Assembly: GCA_910579615.1 (NCBI GenBank)
Contig: CAJTUA010000001.1
Span: forward strand, 186,001 to 250,000
Length of the DNA: 64,000 nucleotides
DNA from: an uncultured Lachnospiraceae bacterium
Lineage (GTDB): Bacteria; Bacillota; Clostridia; Lachnospirales; Lachnospiraceae
Reading direction: 5' to 3'
Part shown: positions 32,705 through 40,754 of the stretch, one piece after another
Numbering within the stretch: position 1 is the stretch's first letter
How the letters are laid out: every line of letters begins with the position of its first letter
Translations under genes and position numbers: made by a program
The notes under the pieces: model-generated
What the model was told of the DNA's origin: nothing
Databases searched by the model: none
What the model saw: only the letters and a program-made list of their open reading frames with translations

Positions 32705-34048
32705 TTATCCTCCAAAAGTCCCTATCTGCCATATTTCATGTACCGTATCGTCATATATGACATCCGCTCCCGGCCAATTCGTCACTTCGTATACACTGCC
32801 TTTATCCAAAGCAACCTGATAAAAAAGCGTGGAAGCACTGTTAAACGCACCTCGATAGACCAACAGATACACACAATTCCCATCTGCAAAAACCATTGAA
32901 CATTGAACGGCATCGGGATACTTTTCAAAAATAGAGGATAAGCGGACCTCACCCACCAAATTTCCGCTGTAATCATAGACGGAGATTTTCTTTCCGCCCT
33001 CACGCCATCCGCTCTGCTCGCCCCATTGGCTGTCCGGCTGGCCATCTAAAAAGAGGACAGAAGAATCCGTAAACAGTACCGTCCCACTTTTTATTGTATC
33101 TGCCAAGCCAATCATCTTTTTCGCGTTGCCGGTTCCCAGCCCAACGTCCCAAAGGTCACTGCCGGAGAAATAGTAATACAAATGCCCGTTTGTGATATAC
33201 CAGGAGGAATCAGAGATCCCTTTTGCAAGCTCCGTTGAGCGCCAGATTTCATTGGTTTCGGATTCTGCCGCTCCTAACCGATATAAAATATCCTGTTCAT
33301 ATCCGGTATTGTCCATCATATGATTCATCGCGTAGACTTCGCTGCCATCTGCCCAAAACTTCCATGCGGATTCCAGCTTGTTGGACATATCATCCTCAAA
33401 AAGCAAAACTGCTTTAGAAATATCCTGTCCCAGCTTCACAGTATAAATTTGGGAATCACCCTCCAAAAAATAGAGGTTTCCACCGATTAAGATCGGGTCA
33501 CACAAAACGGTGCGCCACGGCATATATTCCATTTGAAGCCGTTGGATTTTCGTGTGATTTGTACCGTCCATATCCACAGAATAGAGTGTTTTCATACTGT
33601 CACTTTTTGCATCGCTGTTTACATAGTACAATTTCCCCTGATAATAGCTAAGCATCCTGGAGTTGATCCAGGCATTGCAGTCATCGTCCGTATGGCTGCA
33701 CTCTGGCCTTGCACATACAGCTGTCACATTTCCTGTTGTGCCATCCAAAAAATAGAGAAGTCCATCATATTGAAGATAGTAGCCAACCTCCGTCTTGCAT
33801 ACGGCACTTAGCCGGAATGGATGTTGAATGTTCATCTCCTTTTGGAAACCGGCCGTATCAATCCCTGCGGAATCATTGCTTGGATTAGCAGGACGATTCG
33901 TTAGTATATCGCTACCGGAGGTATTCTCATCGACATTTGAAGAATGAACTGGCGGCGTTGGGTTATCATTCGGCAATACATCTTGGCTTTGGCAGCCAGC
34001 CAGCAGGAAGATAAAGGTGCAAATAAAAGCAAGCGTTCGTCTTTTCAT
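32705..34048 (-). CDS. Lipoprotein, beta-propeller-like (DUF5050-type)
   Basis: A 447-residue lipoprotein: lipobox LLAGC with Cys19, then a Ser/Asn-rich linker to about residue 65. The rest is repeated beta strands (YLQYDGLLYFLDGTTGNVTA, LYYVNSDAKSD, LYFLEGDSQIYTV, LYYYFSGSDLW) suggesting a propeller. The CARPECSHTDDDC motif (CxxPxCxHxxxxC, about 117-129) marks a group of clostridial extracytoplasmic lipoproteins found near ABC-2 exporters. It overlaps the previous lipoprotein gene by four bases. Probably a sensor or accessory of the exporter; no experimental role is known to me. Confidence 0.75.
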   Translation of the reverse strand: MKRRTLAFICTFIFLLAGCQSQDVLPNDNPTPPVHSSNVDENTSGSDILTNRPANPSNDSAGIDTAGFQKEMNIQHPFRLSAVCKTEVGYYLQYDGLLYFLDGTTGNVTAVCARPECSHTDDDCNAWINSRMLSYYQGKLYYVNSDAKSDSMKTLYSVDMDGTNHTKIQRLQMEYMPWRTVLCDPILIGGNLYFLEGDSQIYTVKLGQDISKAVLLFEDDMSNKLESAWKFWADGSEVYAMNHMMDNTGYEQDILYRLGAAESETNEIWRSTELAKGISDSSWYITNGHLYYYFSGSDLWDVGLGTGNAKKMIGLADTIKSGTVLFTDSSVLFLDGQPDSQWGEQSGWREGGKKISVYDYSGNLVGEVRLSSIFEKYPDAVQCSMVFADGNCVYLLVYRGAFNSASTLFYQVALDKGSVYEVTNWPGADVIYDDTVHEIWQIGTFGG

Positions 34049-34692
34049 ATGGAACCTCCAACAGAATAATCAATCGTAAACTTCACTTCACGCAAGGAGC
34101 AATTTTCGAGCACTGCGGTATACTCGTCCGCTGTATCAATCTCAAAAGATATATCACCGGTTCCTGTAACACTGCCCTCCAATATTGTGCCTGTTCTAGC
34201 GCCGGTCAGGGTTATTTTGAGGTCTGCATCAGCAGATTTTACTTCGATATGGAAAACGACAGTGTCCCCCTCAGAAAGCTTCGTCTTCCCGATGGGCAGT
34301 TTATGGGTAACTTCGATTTCACCGCGCAGGCTGCCCTCGTTCTTCAGCTCACGTTCTACTACTTGCTCGTCTAAGATGGCGACACCGGCCGCACCGGATA
34401 AATCGTTCCCGATGGAACTGGTCTCCCTGATGTCTCCACTAATCGGCGCAGACGGTGTAGGCGTATTGGCAGAATCATCCTTGGATGGGGTATTTGTACC
34501 AGGATTATCTTTACCGTCGGTTTGACCGGTGCCTGCATCGGTGTTCACGGGATTGCCCGTGGACGATGCTCCTGCATTGGAACTGCCGCCGGGGATAATC
34601 TGGTCTGCATCCATTGATGGATCATGTTGCGTTTGGCATCCCGTCAGCATGAGTGCGAGCATACACCCCAAAATACAAATCGATTTCTTCAT
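34045..34692 (-). CDS. Lipoprotein of unknown function
   Basis: A 215-residue lipoprotein with lipobox LMLTGC (Cys19) and a long Gly/Ser/Thr/Pro-rich linker (residues 20-95). The C-terminal beta domain (GDTVVFHIEVKSADADLKIT, GTGDISFEIDTADEY) looks like a small jelly-roll. It may bind peptidoglycan, peptide or antimicrobial outside the membrane. It is separated from the histidine kinase gene by a hairpin (34705-34749) that could attenuate expression, and it is coupled to the next lipoprotein gene by an ATGA overlap. AGGAGG lies 6-7 bases before the ATG. Confidence 0.75.
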   Translation of the reverse strand: MKKSICILGCMLALMLTGCQTQHDPSMDADQIIPGGSSNAGASSTGNPVNTDAGTGQTDGKDNPGTNTPSKDDSANTPTPSAPISGDIRETSSIGNDLSGAAGVAILDEQVVERELKNEGSLRGEIEVTHKLPIGKTKLSEGDTVVFHIEVKSADADLKITLTGARTGTILEGSVTGTGDISFEIDTADEYTAVLENCSLREVKFTIDYSVGGSI

Positions 34693-34704
34693 AGAACTCC
34701 TCCT

Positions 34705-34749
34705 AAAAAAGAATACAAGTATGAAAGAAAGCCTCTCATACCTGTATTC
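34705..34749 (-). terminator. Intra-operon terminator/attenuator before the lipoprotein-ABC genes
   Basis: On the minus strand GAATACAGGTATGA pairs with TCATACTTGTATTC (one mismatch) over a 10-base loop, followed at once by TTTTTT and then the AGGAGG of the lipoprotein gene. Transcripts from the regulator genes could end here, so the transporter genes could be expressed at a lower or conditional level. Confidence 0.65.
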
Positions 34750-34773
34750 TAAAATGCAAACCTCACCAAATTC

Positions 34774-36027
34774 TCAAATGCAGCGAACTTTTATTTGAAT
34801 TTTTGCACCGCCGCTTGTTCCATTGCTTAATTGTAGCCCCCCTCCGAGTTTTTCCGCGAGTATGCTGCTGATATATAGTCCCAAGCCAAAGTGGGAAACA
34901 GCATCCGTTTGTGTTTTCTCGCCTCGATAATAAGCCAATGAAGCGTTTGCCAAGTCCTTTTTGGTGAACCCAGTGCCGTCATCTACAACTGTTATGATTA
35001 GATATTCCTGCTCCCGTTCCAGAGTGAGCGTAACAACTTCCCTTGCATATCGGGCGGCATTGGAAAGTATGTTTTCACAGATTTGTGCCAACGCCTCTTT
35101 ATCCAACAGGAGAGCCTGTTCTTTTAATTCAGAGTGAATTTCTACCTGCCCATTTGGAAACAGGGCGTCAGCTGCCTGTGACACCATTTCTGTTAAAACG
35201 GAGGATGATATATGCTTCCGACACGGCTCGTAATCCTCCAACCGTTGCAAACTCCCCATTGTGTCCGCAAAAGCGCCCAGCCGTGTGATTTGATTTAAAA
35301 TGGCATGGATAGAACTTACCATCTCGCCGTTTGGGTCAGTATCCTCGATGATTGCACCAAGCAGCATATCTGTGTGTCCGCGCATAATGGTAAGGGGCGT
35401 GCGCAGGTCATGGGCAAAGGCAGCGTTTAAGCGTTTGCGCTCCTCTACGGAATCCCACATCTTTTTATTGTTTTGCTCCAATTCCTGCCGCATGATTTCG
35501 AAAGCATGGCACAGACGTCCAAATTCGTCCTGCCCCTCATATTCAATGCGAAAATCCAGATTGTTTGCCGATATTTTCTGAACTGCCTGACCGAGAACAC
35601 AAAAGGGCTTTTTGATTTTCCATAGGTAGAAAATCAGAGCCGCAAGGCAAAGACAGACGGAGTACCATAAAACAGCCGCTATATCATCCAAACTGACATA
35701 GAAATCGTACTGCTTTTTAGCTTCTTCCGGGAGTGAAATACTTTGCCAAAACAACTGCCCATCCCCCGCGTTCACTACATACGCCGGAGCTTGTTCATCA
35801 TTGACGATCTGTATTCCCAAATTTTCAGTAAATTCTCCTGTTATAACATCAATCGTATCCAGAGGTAAGAAGCTTATATATTCCCCCTCAATCTCATTCT
35901 TGTTCTTTTGAGCGAACCAGACCGTTGCTTTGGTCAGCAAGATGGCAACCAGCAAACAGGATAAGGCACAAATGATGAAGGCAGCAGGTATAGAAACTTT
36001 ACGGAGCCATTCTCTTATCCGACCCAT
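34774..36027 (-). CDS. Sensor histidine kinase
   Basis: A 417-residue membrane kinase. Two transmembrane helices (about residues 13-36 and 123-145) bracket an extracytoplasmic sensor of roughly 85 residues. A HAMP-like segment follows, then the H-box FAHDLRTPLTIM, N-box NILSNAARYA, G1 VVDDGTGF and G2 FGLGLYISSILAEKLGG. The start ATG at 36027 lies inside the end of the response-regulator gene (13-base overlap), so the pair is translationally coupled; a start further upstream is not supported. The context suggests it senses an antimicrobial or envelope stress and controls the ABC-2 exporter downstream. Confidence 0.92.
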   Translation of the reverse strand: MGRIREWLRKVSIPAAFIICALSCLLVAILLTKATVWFAQKNKNEIEGEYISFLPLDTIDVITGEFTENLGIQIVNDEQAPAYVVNAGDGQLFWQSISLPEEAKKQYDFYVSLDDIAAVLWYSVCLCLAALIFYLWKIKKPFCVLGQAVQKISANNLDFRIEYEGQDEFGRLCHAFEIMRQELEQNNKKMWDSVEERKRLNAAFAHDLRTPLTIMRGHTDMLLGAIIEDTDPNGEMVSSIHAILNQITRLGAFADTMGSLQRLEDYEPCRKHISSSVLTEMVSQAADALFPNGQVEIHSELKEQALLLDKEALAQICENILSNAARYAREVVTLTLEREQEYLIITVVDDGTGFTKKDLANASLAYYRGEKTQTDAVSHFGLGLYISSILAEKLGGGLQLSNGTSGGAKIQIKVRCI

Positions 36028-36686
36028 TTGTAACCAATCCCCCAAACTGTTTCTATACACGATTCACACCCGGCTTTTGCAAAGGTCAGCCTGATTTTGC
36101 GAATATGTTCCATGATAACAATATCGTCACCGTCCCCCTCAAGTCCCCATACACGGTCATATATTTTTGCGCGGTCAAAGGTTTGTCCGCGATTCAGGGA
36201 AAGCAGCTGAATAATGTCAAAGTCCTTGCGGTTGAAGTGGAGCCTTTCGCCGCGAACAAATACTTCCCGTGAGGAATAATCAACCGTAATGTCACCAAAA
36301 ACCTTTCTCTGGATGTCTTTGCTCCGCCGATCCCGGCGCAGGTGTGCTTCAATCCGTGCTCCCAATTCTGCCAACGAAAACGGTTTGACGATGTAATCGT
36401 CTCCACCCGCCGCAAAACCCTCGATTTTGTCCGTGTCCTGATCCCGTGCTGTTAAAAATACAATCGGGCAGGAAACGACCTCACGGATGGCTTTACAAAC
36501 TTCAATACCATCCATTTGCGGCATATTGATGTCAAGTAAAATTAAATCCGGCTGCTCTGCCGCTTTAGAAATAGCTTCCGTTCCATTGGAAGCACATGAC
36601 ACCTGATAGCCATTCCGCAGCAGGAAACGTTGAAGCATCGTTGCAACTTCTATTTCATCATCCACAATTATAATACGATATGCCAT
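36015..36686 (-). CDS. OmpR-family response regulator
   Basis: A 223-residue two-domain regulator. The receiver domain shows IIIVDDE, phospho-acceptor D50 in ILLDINMPQMDG, the T in FLTARDQ and the K of YIVKPFS. The winged-helix domain (about 125-223) includes LHFNRKDFDIIQLLSLNRGQ and ends with IETVWGIGYKWVG. The ATG at 36686 is chosen because GGAGGTGTATATC precedes it; the ATG fifteen bases earlier overlaps that ribosome site. Three 11-bp-spaced direct repeats lie upstream at 36721-36750 and may be its own binding site. Confidence 0.95.
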   Translation of the reverse strand: MAYRIIIVDDEIEVATMLQRFLLRNGYQVSCASNGTEAISKAAEQPDLILLDINMPQMDGIEVCKAIREVVSCPIVFLTARDQDTDKIEGFAAGGDDYIVKPFSLAELGARIEAHLRRDRRSKDIQRKVFGDITVDYSSREVFVRGERLHFNRKDFDIIQLLSLNRGQTFDRAKIYDRVWGLEGDGDDIVIMEHIRKIRLTFAKAGCESCIETVWGIGYKWVG

Positions 36687-36720
36687 GATATACACCTCCA
36701 TTGGATTTTACGAAACAAAT

Positions 36721-36750
36721 CTCAAATTTTCCTCAAATTTTTCTCAAATT
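36721..36750. promoter_or_regulatory. Three direct repeats, 11-bp phase: candidate OmpR-type box
   Basis: CTCAAATT occurs at 36721, 36732 and 36743, exactly 11 bp apart. Tandem half-sites with an 11-bp period are the usual target of OmpR/PhoB-type regulators. The array lies 34 bases upstream of the response-regulator start codon. The exact promoter could not be fixed: TAAAAT (36705-36710) is too close to the ribosome site. Confidence 0.5.
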
Positions 36751-36896
36751 CTTTTCCCATATTTATTTCCCCAAGCGTCAGAGAATATTTTTGTAAACAC
36801 AGGTATTTTAGCCCATTTTGGTGCGGTTTATAGCGTGAGAATGGTTTTGAATGGTTTTGCAGGAGAACCAACCGGAAACAGCATCTACCCTTTTGT

Positions 36897-36962
36897 TATA
36901 ATTTGAGCAGATGCAGGATATGAAAGAGAAGTCCAGCTGTAGGGATTCGCGACTTCTCTTTT
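36897..36962 (+). ncRNA. Candidate short transcript: extended -10 to terminator
   Basis: TGTTATAAT (36894-36902) is an extended -10 (TG-N-TATAAT). About 20 bases later AAAGAGAAGTC (36923-36933) and GACTTCTCTTT (36951-36961) form a perfect 11-bp stem followed by TTATTTT. The predicted RNA is only about 55-60 nt and has no ORF. It lies just upstream of the type I toxin gene on the same strand. Confidence 0.35.
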
Positions 36963-37145
36963 ATTTTATCACAAAACTGCCTATTTGTACCATAAAAAAT
37001 AACCTTGTTATGGAATCTGGGAATTATCAAAAAGGAAAGAATATGATAGAATATCAGAGAGAAACCATCGTGTTACAAGGTGGTAGCCTCCCAAAAAATT
37101 TTATGCCCGGTTCGCCGGAGTACATAAGAGGGGGAGGTGGCGCAA

Positions 37146-37262
37146 ATGACAGCTTTTGAAATCATTTCGATTTTTTTAGGTATATTGGCGTTGCTCATTG
37201 CCTTTGGTAGTTTTGTTATAGCGTTGCTTGCCTTTCTCGATAAGAGGAACAAGCGGAAATAA
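37146..37262 (+). CDS. Small holin-like membrane toxin (Hol_Tox type, type I TA)
   Basis: A 38-residue hydrophobic peptide, too short for usual gene finding. It begins MTAFEIISIF, has one transmembrane helix (about residues 6-31, with IAFGSFVIALLAFL) and ends in a basic tail DKRNKRK. This is the pattern of the putative holin-like toxins of Firmicutes (Hol_Tox family), whose overproduction damages the membrane. A strong ribosome site GGGGGAGG lies 8 bases before the ATG. The stop codon overlaps a hairpin shared with a predicted antisense RNA, the classic type I toxin-antitoxin arrangement. Confidence 0.75.
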   Translation: MTAFEIISIFLGILALLIAFGSFVIALLAFLDKRNKRK

Positions 37263-37303
37263 ATAAGCCTACCTTGTTACTTGGCGGTACAGGTAGGCTT
37301 ATT
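37262..37303. terminator. Bidirectional terminator shared by toxin mRNA and antisense RNA
   Basis: AATAAGCCTACC (37262-37273) and GGTAGGCTTATT (37292-37303) form a perfect 12-bp stem. On the minus strand it is followed by TATTTCC. It starts in the toxin stop codon. Confidence 0.75.
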
Positions 37304-37354
37304 GTCTAATCTTGGAGGTCAACCACTTTGTGGGCGGTTGTTCCTTCTTTTGTA
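37262..37354 (-). ncRNA. Predicted antisense antitoxin RNA
   Basis: Transcription from the minus-strand promoter at 37361-37389 would start near 37354 and end at the shared hairpin about 90 bases later. The RNA would be complementary to the 3' end of the toxin mRNA. Its existence is inferred from promoter and terminator only. Confidence 0.55.
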
Positions 37355-37360
37355 TCTATA

Positions 37361-37389
37361 ATATAGTATCATCCCCGGATAAATTCAAG
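37361..37389 (-). promoter_or_regulatory. Promoter for the antisense RNA
   Basis: Minus strand: TTGAAT (37384-37389), 17-base spacer, TATATT (37361-37366). It faces the toxin gene and has no coding sequence downstream on its own strand. Confidence 0.65.
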
Positions 37390-37439
37390 AATAAATTCTG
37401 TTCATGCAAACCGCTTCCTGTAAGCGGTTCATCCATTTC

Positions 37440-38450
37440 CTAGAAGCGGTTTTCGTCCGCAGCTTCCTGCACCGCAACCGCAATCGCCACCGTCGCGCCA
37501 ACCATCGGGTTATTCCCCATACCAATCAGACCCATCATCTCAACATGAGCCGGTACGGAAGACGAACCTGCGAACTGTGCATCGGAATGCATACGTCCAA
37601 GCGTATCCGTGAAACCGTAGGAAGCCGGACCTGCTGCCATATTATCCGGATGCAGTGTACGGCCTGTGCCGCCGCCGGATGCAACGGAGAAATACTTCTT
37701 GCCTGCCTCAACGCGCTCCTTCTTGTAGGTACCTGCTACCGGATGCTGGAATCTTGTCGGGTTCGTGGAATTTCCGGTGATGGAAACATCCACATTCTCC
37801 TTCCACATGATTGCAACGCCTTCGGACACGCTGTTTGCGCCATAGCAGTTAACCTTCGCGCGCAGCCCTTCGGAATATGGGATGCGCTCAAGCTCCTTCA
37901 CCGTATTGGTGTACGGGTCATACTCGGTCTCAACGAAAGTAAAACCGTTGATGCGGGAAATAATCTTTGCAGCATCCTTCCCAAGACCATTTAAGATAAC
38001 GCGCAGCGGCTTCTGGCGAACCTTGTTTGCCTTCTCGGCGATACCGATTGCGCCCTCTGCTGCCGCGAACGACTCATGGCCTGCGAGGAAGCAGAAGCAG
38101 TCCGTCTCCTCCTCAAGAAGCATCTTGCCAAGGTTTCCGTGGCCAAGGCCTACCTTGCGGGTATCCGCTACGGAACCCGGGATACAGAACGCCTGAAGCC
38201 CCTCACCGATGGCTGCCGCGGCATCCGCTGCCCTTCTGCAGTCCTTCTTGATTGCAATTGCAGCGCCAACTATGTATGCCCAGCACGCATTCTCAAAACA
38301 GATTGGCTGAATCTTCTTTACCTGGTCATATACATCAAGCCCAGCATCTTTGGTAATCTTTTCCGCTTCCTCAATCGAAGCAATACCATAGCTGTTCAAT
38401 ACCGAATTGATCTTGTCAATTCTTCTTTCATAGGATTCAAATAATGCCAT
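37440..38450 (-). CDS. GGGtGRT protein (conserved, function unknown)
   Basis: A 336-residue soluble protein named after its GGGTGRT motif, seen here as VASGGGTGRTLHPDNMAAGP (about residues 259-278). Other strongly conserved-looking stretches are GLGHGNLGKMLLEEETDCFC, LAGHESFAAAEGAIGIAEKA and GNNPMVGATVAIAVAVQEAA. Several cysteines (PICFENACW, DCFCF, NCYG) could hold a cofactor. No pathway is established. It lies 15 bases after a NifU-like scaffold gene; from memory the two are paired in many Clostridia, so they probably act together in iron-sulfur or radical chemistry. GGGGGAAC precedes the ATG. Confidence 0.85.
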   Translation of the reverse strand: MALFESYERRIDKINSVLNSYGIASIEEAEKITKDAGLDVYDQVKKIQPICFENACWAYIVGAAIAIKKDCRRAADAAAAIGEGLQAFCIPGSVADTRKVGLGHGNLGKMLLEEETDCFCFLAGHESFAAAEGAIGIAEKANKVRQKPLRVILNGLGKDAAKIISRINGFTFVETEYDPYTNTVKELERIPYSEGLRAKVNCYGANSVSEGVAIMWKENVDVSITGNSTNPTRFQHPVAGTYKKERVEAGKKYFSVASGGGTGRTLHPDNMAAGPASYGFTDTLGRMHSDAQFAGSSSVPAHVEMMGLIGMGNNPMVGATVAIAVAVQEAADENRF

Positions 38451-38465
38451 GATGTTTGTTCCCCC

Positions 38466-39173
38466 TTACTGTGTGATTTCTTTGTCAGTTCTCGGATCGA
38501 TAAGCTTTACAGCATCCGCCACACGGCCATACTGGCCTGCGGACTTCTCATATGCCGTCGTCGGGTTGTCACCCTTCTTGATATAGTCGGTCATCTTTCC
38601 AAGATTTACGAACTTGTAGCCGATAATCTCATTGTTCTTATCCAGTGCGATTGCGGTTACATAGCCCTCTGCCATCTCCAGGTAACGAGGTCCCTTCTTC
38701 AATGTGCCGTACATCGTACCAACCTGGCTCCTTAAGCCCTTTCCAAGATCCTCAAGCCCTGCGCCAATCGGAAGGCCGTCCTCGGAGAATGCGCTCTGTG
38801 TCCTGCCGTAAACAATCTGTAAGAAGAGCTCCCTCATCGCGGTGTTGATTGCGTCGCAGACAAGGTCGGTGTTGAGCGCCTCAAGCACTGTAAGGCCTGG
38901 AAGGATTTCCGCTGCCATCGCCGCGGAGTGGGTCATACCAGAGCAGCCAATTGTCTCAACAAGCGCCTCCTGAATGATGCCCTCCTTGACATTGAGTGTA
39001 AGCTTGCATGCACCCTGCTGTGGCGCACACCAGCCAACACCGTGTGTCAGACCGGAAATGTCCTTAACTTCTTTGGACTGTACCCATTTCGCTTCTTCCG
39101 GGATTGGGGCAGCACCGTGGTGAACACCTTGTGCTACCGTACACATGTTTTCTACTTCACGTGAATAAATCAT
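38466..39173 (-). CDS. NifU/IscU-like iron-sulfur scaffold-type protein
   Basis: A 235-residue protein. The N-terminal part shows the IscU/NifU-like core with cysteines at GVGWCAPQQGACK and TIGCSGMTHSAAMAAEILPG, corresponding to two of the usual cluster-binding positions, and a C-terminal extension after residue 130 (GLEDLGKGLRSQVGTMYGTL, GYKFVNLGKMTDYIKKGDNP). It is larger than ordinary IscU (about 130-150). AAGGAG lies 7-8 bases before the ATG. Operon partner of the GGGtGRT gene; the role of the pair is unknown. Confidence 0.8.
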   Translation of the reverse strand: MIYSREVENMCTVAQGVHHGAAPIPEEAKWVQSKEVKDISGLTHGVGWCAPQQGACKLTLNVKEGIIQEALVETIGCSGMTHSAAMAAEILPGLTVLEALNTDLVCDAINTAMRELFLQIVYGRTQSAFSEDGLPIGAGLEDLGKGLRSQVGTMYGTLKKGPRYLEMAEGYVTAIALDKNNEIIGYKFVNLGKMTDYIKKGDNPTTAYEKSAGQYGRVADAVKLIDPRTDKEITQ

Positions 39174-39335
39174 GTTGAAACTCCTTTCAATCTTTCCATA
39201 TTTGTAACCGGCATCCCCCGTACCTGCGAGGGATGATACCCGGCTGCATTCATCTTATTTTCTCATAAAATGCCAAAATAGTCTAGCTTTTTTTCAAAAA
39301 AGGAAGTTAATTTTTCGTAAACAGCCATCCCAAAT

Positions 39336-40406
39336 TTACTTTACCTCGACAACCCATCCCCTCGTATCCGCAATCTGCCCACGCTGTAAGCCGGATACCG
39401 TATCATAAAGCTTCTGGGAAAGCTCGCCGATGCCGCCGTCTTTTACTTTCAGGACATGGTTCTGGAAGCGCAAATGGCTGACCGGGGAAATCACTGCTGC
39501 GGTACCCGTGCCAAAGACTTCCTCCATCGTACCGCTCTTTGCCGCCTCGTACAGCTCATCCACCGACACCTTCCGCTCCTCCACCAAAATCCCCCACTCC
39601 CTGCAAAGCGCGATGACGGAATCCCTTGTGATGCCCGGAAGGATGCTGCCATTTAACATCGGTGTAATCACCGTGCCGTTTATCTTAAAGAAGATATTCA
39701 TTGCCCCGACTTCCTCAATGTATTTCCTCTCGACACCGTCAAGCCAGAGTACCTGGGAATATCCCTCCTCATGCGCCTTTAACTGCGCCGCCATCGAGGC
39801 AACATAGTTGCCGCCGGTCTTTGCCTCACCGATTCCGCCGCGGACTGCGCGCACATAATCGTCCTCAATCCAGATTTTCACCGGGTCAAGACCTTCCGGA
39901 TAATACGGACCGACCGGGGAAAGGATAACCATAAACAGGTAGGTATCCGAAGGGCGGACCCCAAGGAACGGGTCGGTCGCAATGATGAACGGGCGGATAT
40001 AAAGCGATGTATCCGGCTTTGTCGGAATCCATGCCTCATCCACCTTTACAAGCGCTTTCACCGCCTCCACAAAATCCTCCTCCGGAATCGGCGGGATGCA
40101 CAGGCGCTCATTGGTATGGTTCGTGCGCTTCGCGTTCATGTCCGGGCGGAACAAAAGCACGCGGCCGTCGGCTGCCTTGTAAGCCTTTAACCCCTCAAAC
40201 ATTTCCTGCCCGTAATGGAACACCATCGCGGACGGGGCGAGCGACACCGGCTGATACGGGACAATGCGGGCATCATGCCACCCCTTTCCGGTTTCGTAAT
40301 TCATGATAAACATGTGGTCAGTAAAAATAGTACCAAATTTCAACGGGTTGTCCGCCGCCGGAAGCGGCTTCGGGTTGGTTGTCTTTTCAATTCTGATATT
40401 TTGCAT
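39336..40406 (-). CDS. ilvE: Branched-chain amino acid aminotransferase
   Basis: A 356-residue class-IV PLP aminotransferase that transfers amino groups between glutamate and the keto acids of valine, leucine and isoleucine. FHYGQEMFEGLKAYKAADGR (about residues 63-82), the PLP lysine in GEAKTGGNYVAS and the cofactor phosphate loop GTGTAAVISP are present. Length fits the longer eukaryote-like bacterial type II form. The promoter is at 40495-40523. No T-box leader or other leucine-responsive element is visible, so regulation by attenuation is unlikely. Confidence 0.95.
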   Translation of the reverse strand: MQNIRIEKTTNPKPLPAADNPLKFGTIFTDHMFIMNYETGKGWHDARIVPYQPVSLAPSAMVFHYGQEMFEGLKAYKAADGRVLLFRPDMNAKRTNHTNERLCIPPIPEEDFVEAVKALVKVDEAWIPTKPDTSLYIRPFIIATDPFLGVRPSDTYLFMVILSPVGPYYPEGLDPVKIWIEDDYVRAVRGGIGEAKTGGNYVASMAAQLKAHEEGYSQVLWLDGVERKYIEEVGAMNIFFKINGTVITPMLNGSILPGITRDSVIALCREWGILVEERKVSVDELYEAAKSGTMEEVFGTGTAAVISPVSHLRFQNHVLKVKDGGIGELSQKLYDTVSGLQRGQIADTRGWVVEVK

Positions 40407-40494
40407 ACGTTTTCCCTCTTTTCACAGAAATATTTCATGGTTTCCCAGCTCCGGCAATTTCTCCCGGAAAAACCGGAAAACCAAAGCTATCTAT

Positions 40495-40523
40495 ATATTA
40501 GTATCCTGTCTTGTTTTTTTCAA
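40495..40523 (-). promoter_or_regulatory. Promoter of ilvE
   Basis: Minus strand TTGAAA (40518-40523), 17-base spacer, TAATAT (40495-40500). The 348-bp gap 40407-40754 otherwise holds only the divergent promoter at 40584. Confidence 0.75.
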
Positions 40524-40583
40524 GAGGAAATTTGCATCCGTGTGAAATTTTTTCCGGAAGCAATGGATTCCCAAAAACTTCGC

Positions 40584-40612
40584 TTGCAATTTCCTGCACA
40601 TTCTGTTATAGT
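40584..40612 (+). promoter_or_regulatory. Promoter of the DUF1292 gene
   Basis: TTGCAA (40584-40589), 17-base spacer, TATAGT (40607-40612). Confidence 0.7.
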
Positions 40613-40754
40613 CAATCATATAAAGCTTTTGTCCGAAATATGCATGGAATTTTCCATGGGATAGGCCGGGCATCCGGATTAGGAAGCGCGGTTTTGCGCT
40701 GCCTGCCGTCATGGCGCTGTGGGTAAGGCCGCGGCGCAGGAAAGGGGTACAATT

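Noticed and set aside
36705..36710. TAAAAT as -10 of the response regulator gene
   Set aside because: Transcription would start inside the ribosome site, so it is unlikely to be the main promoter.
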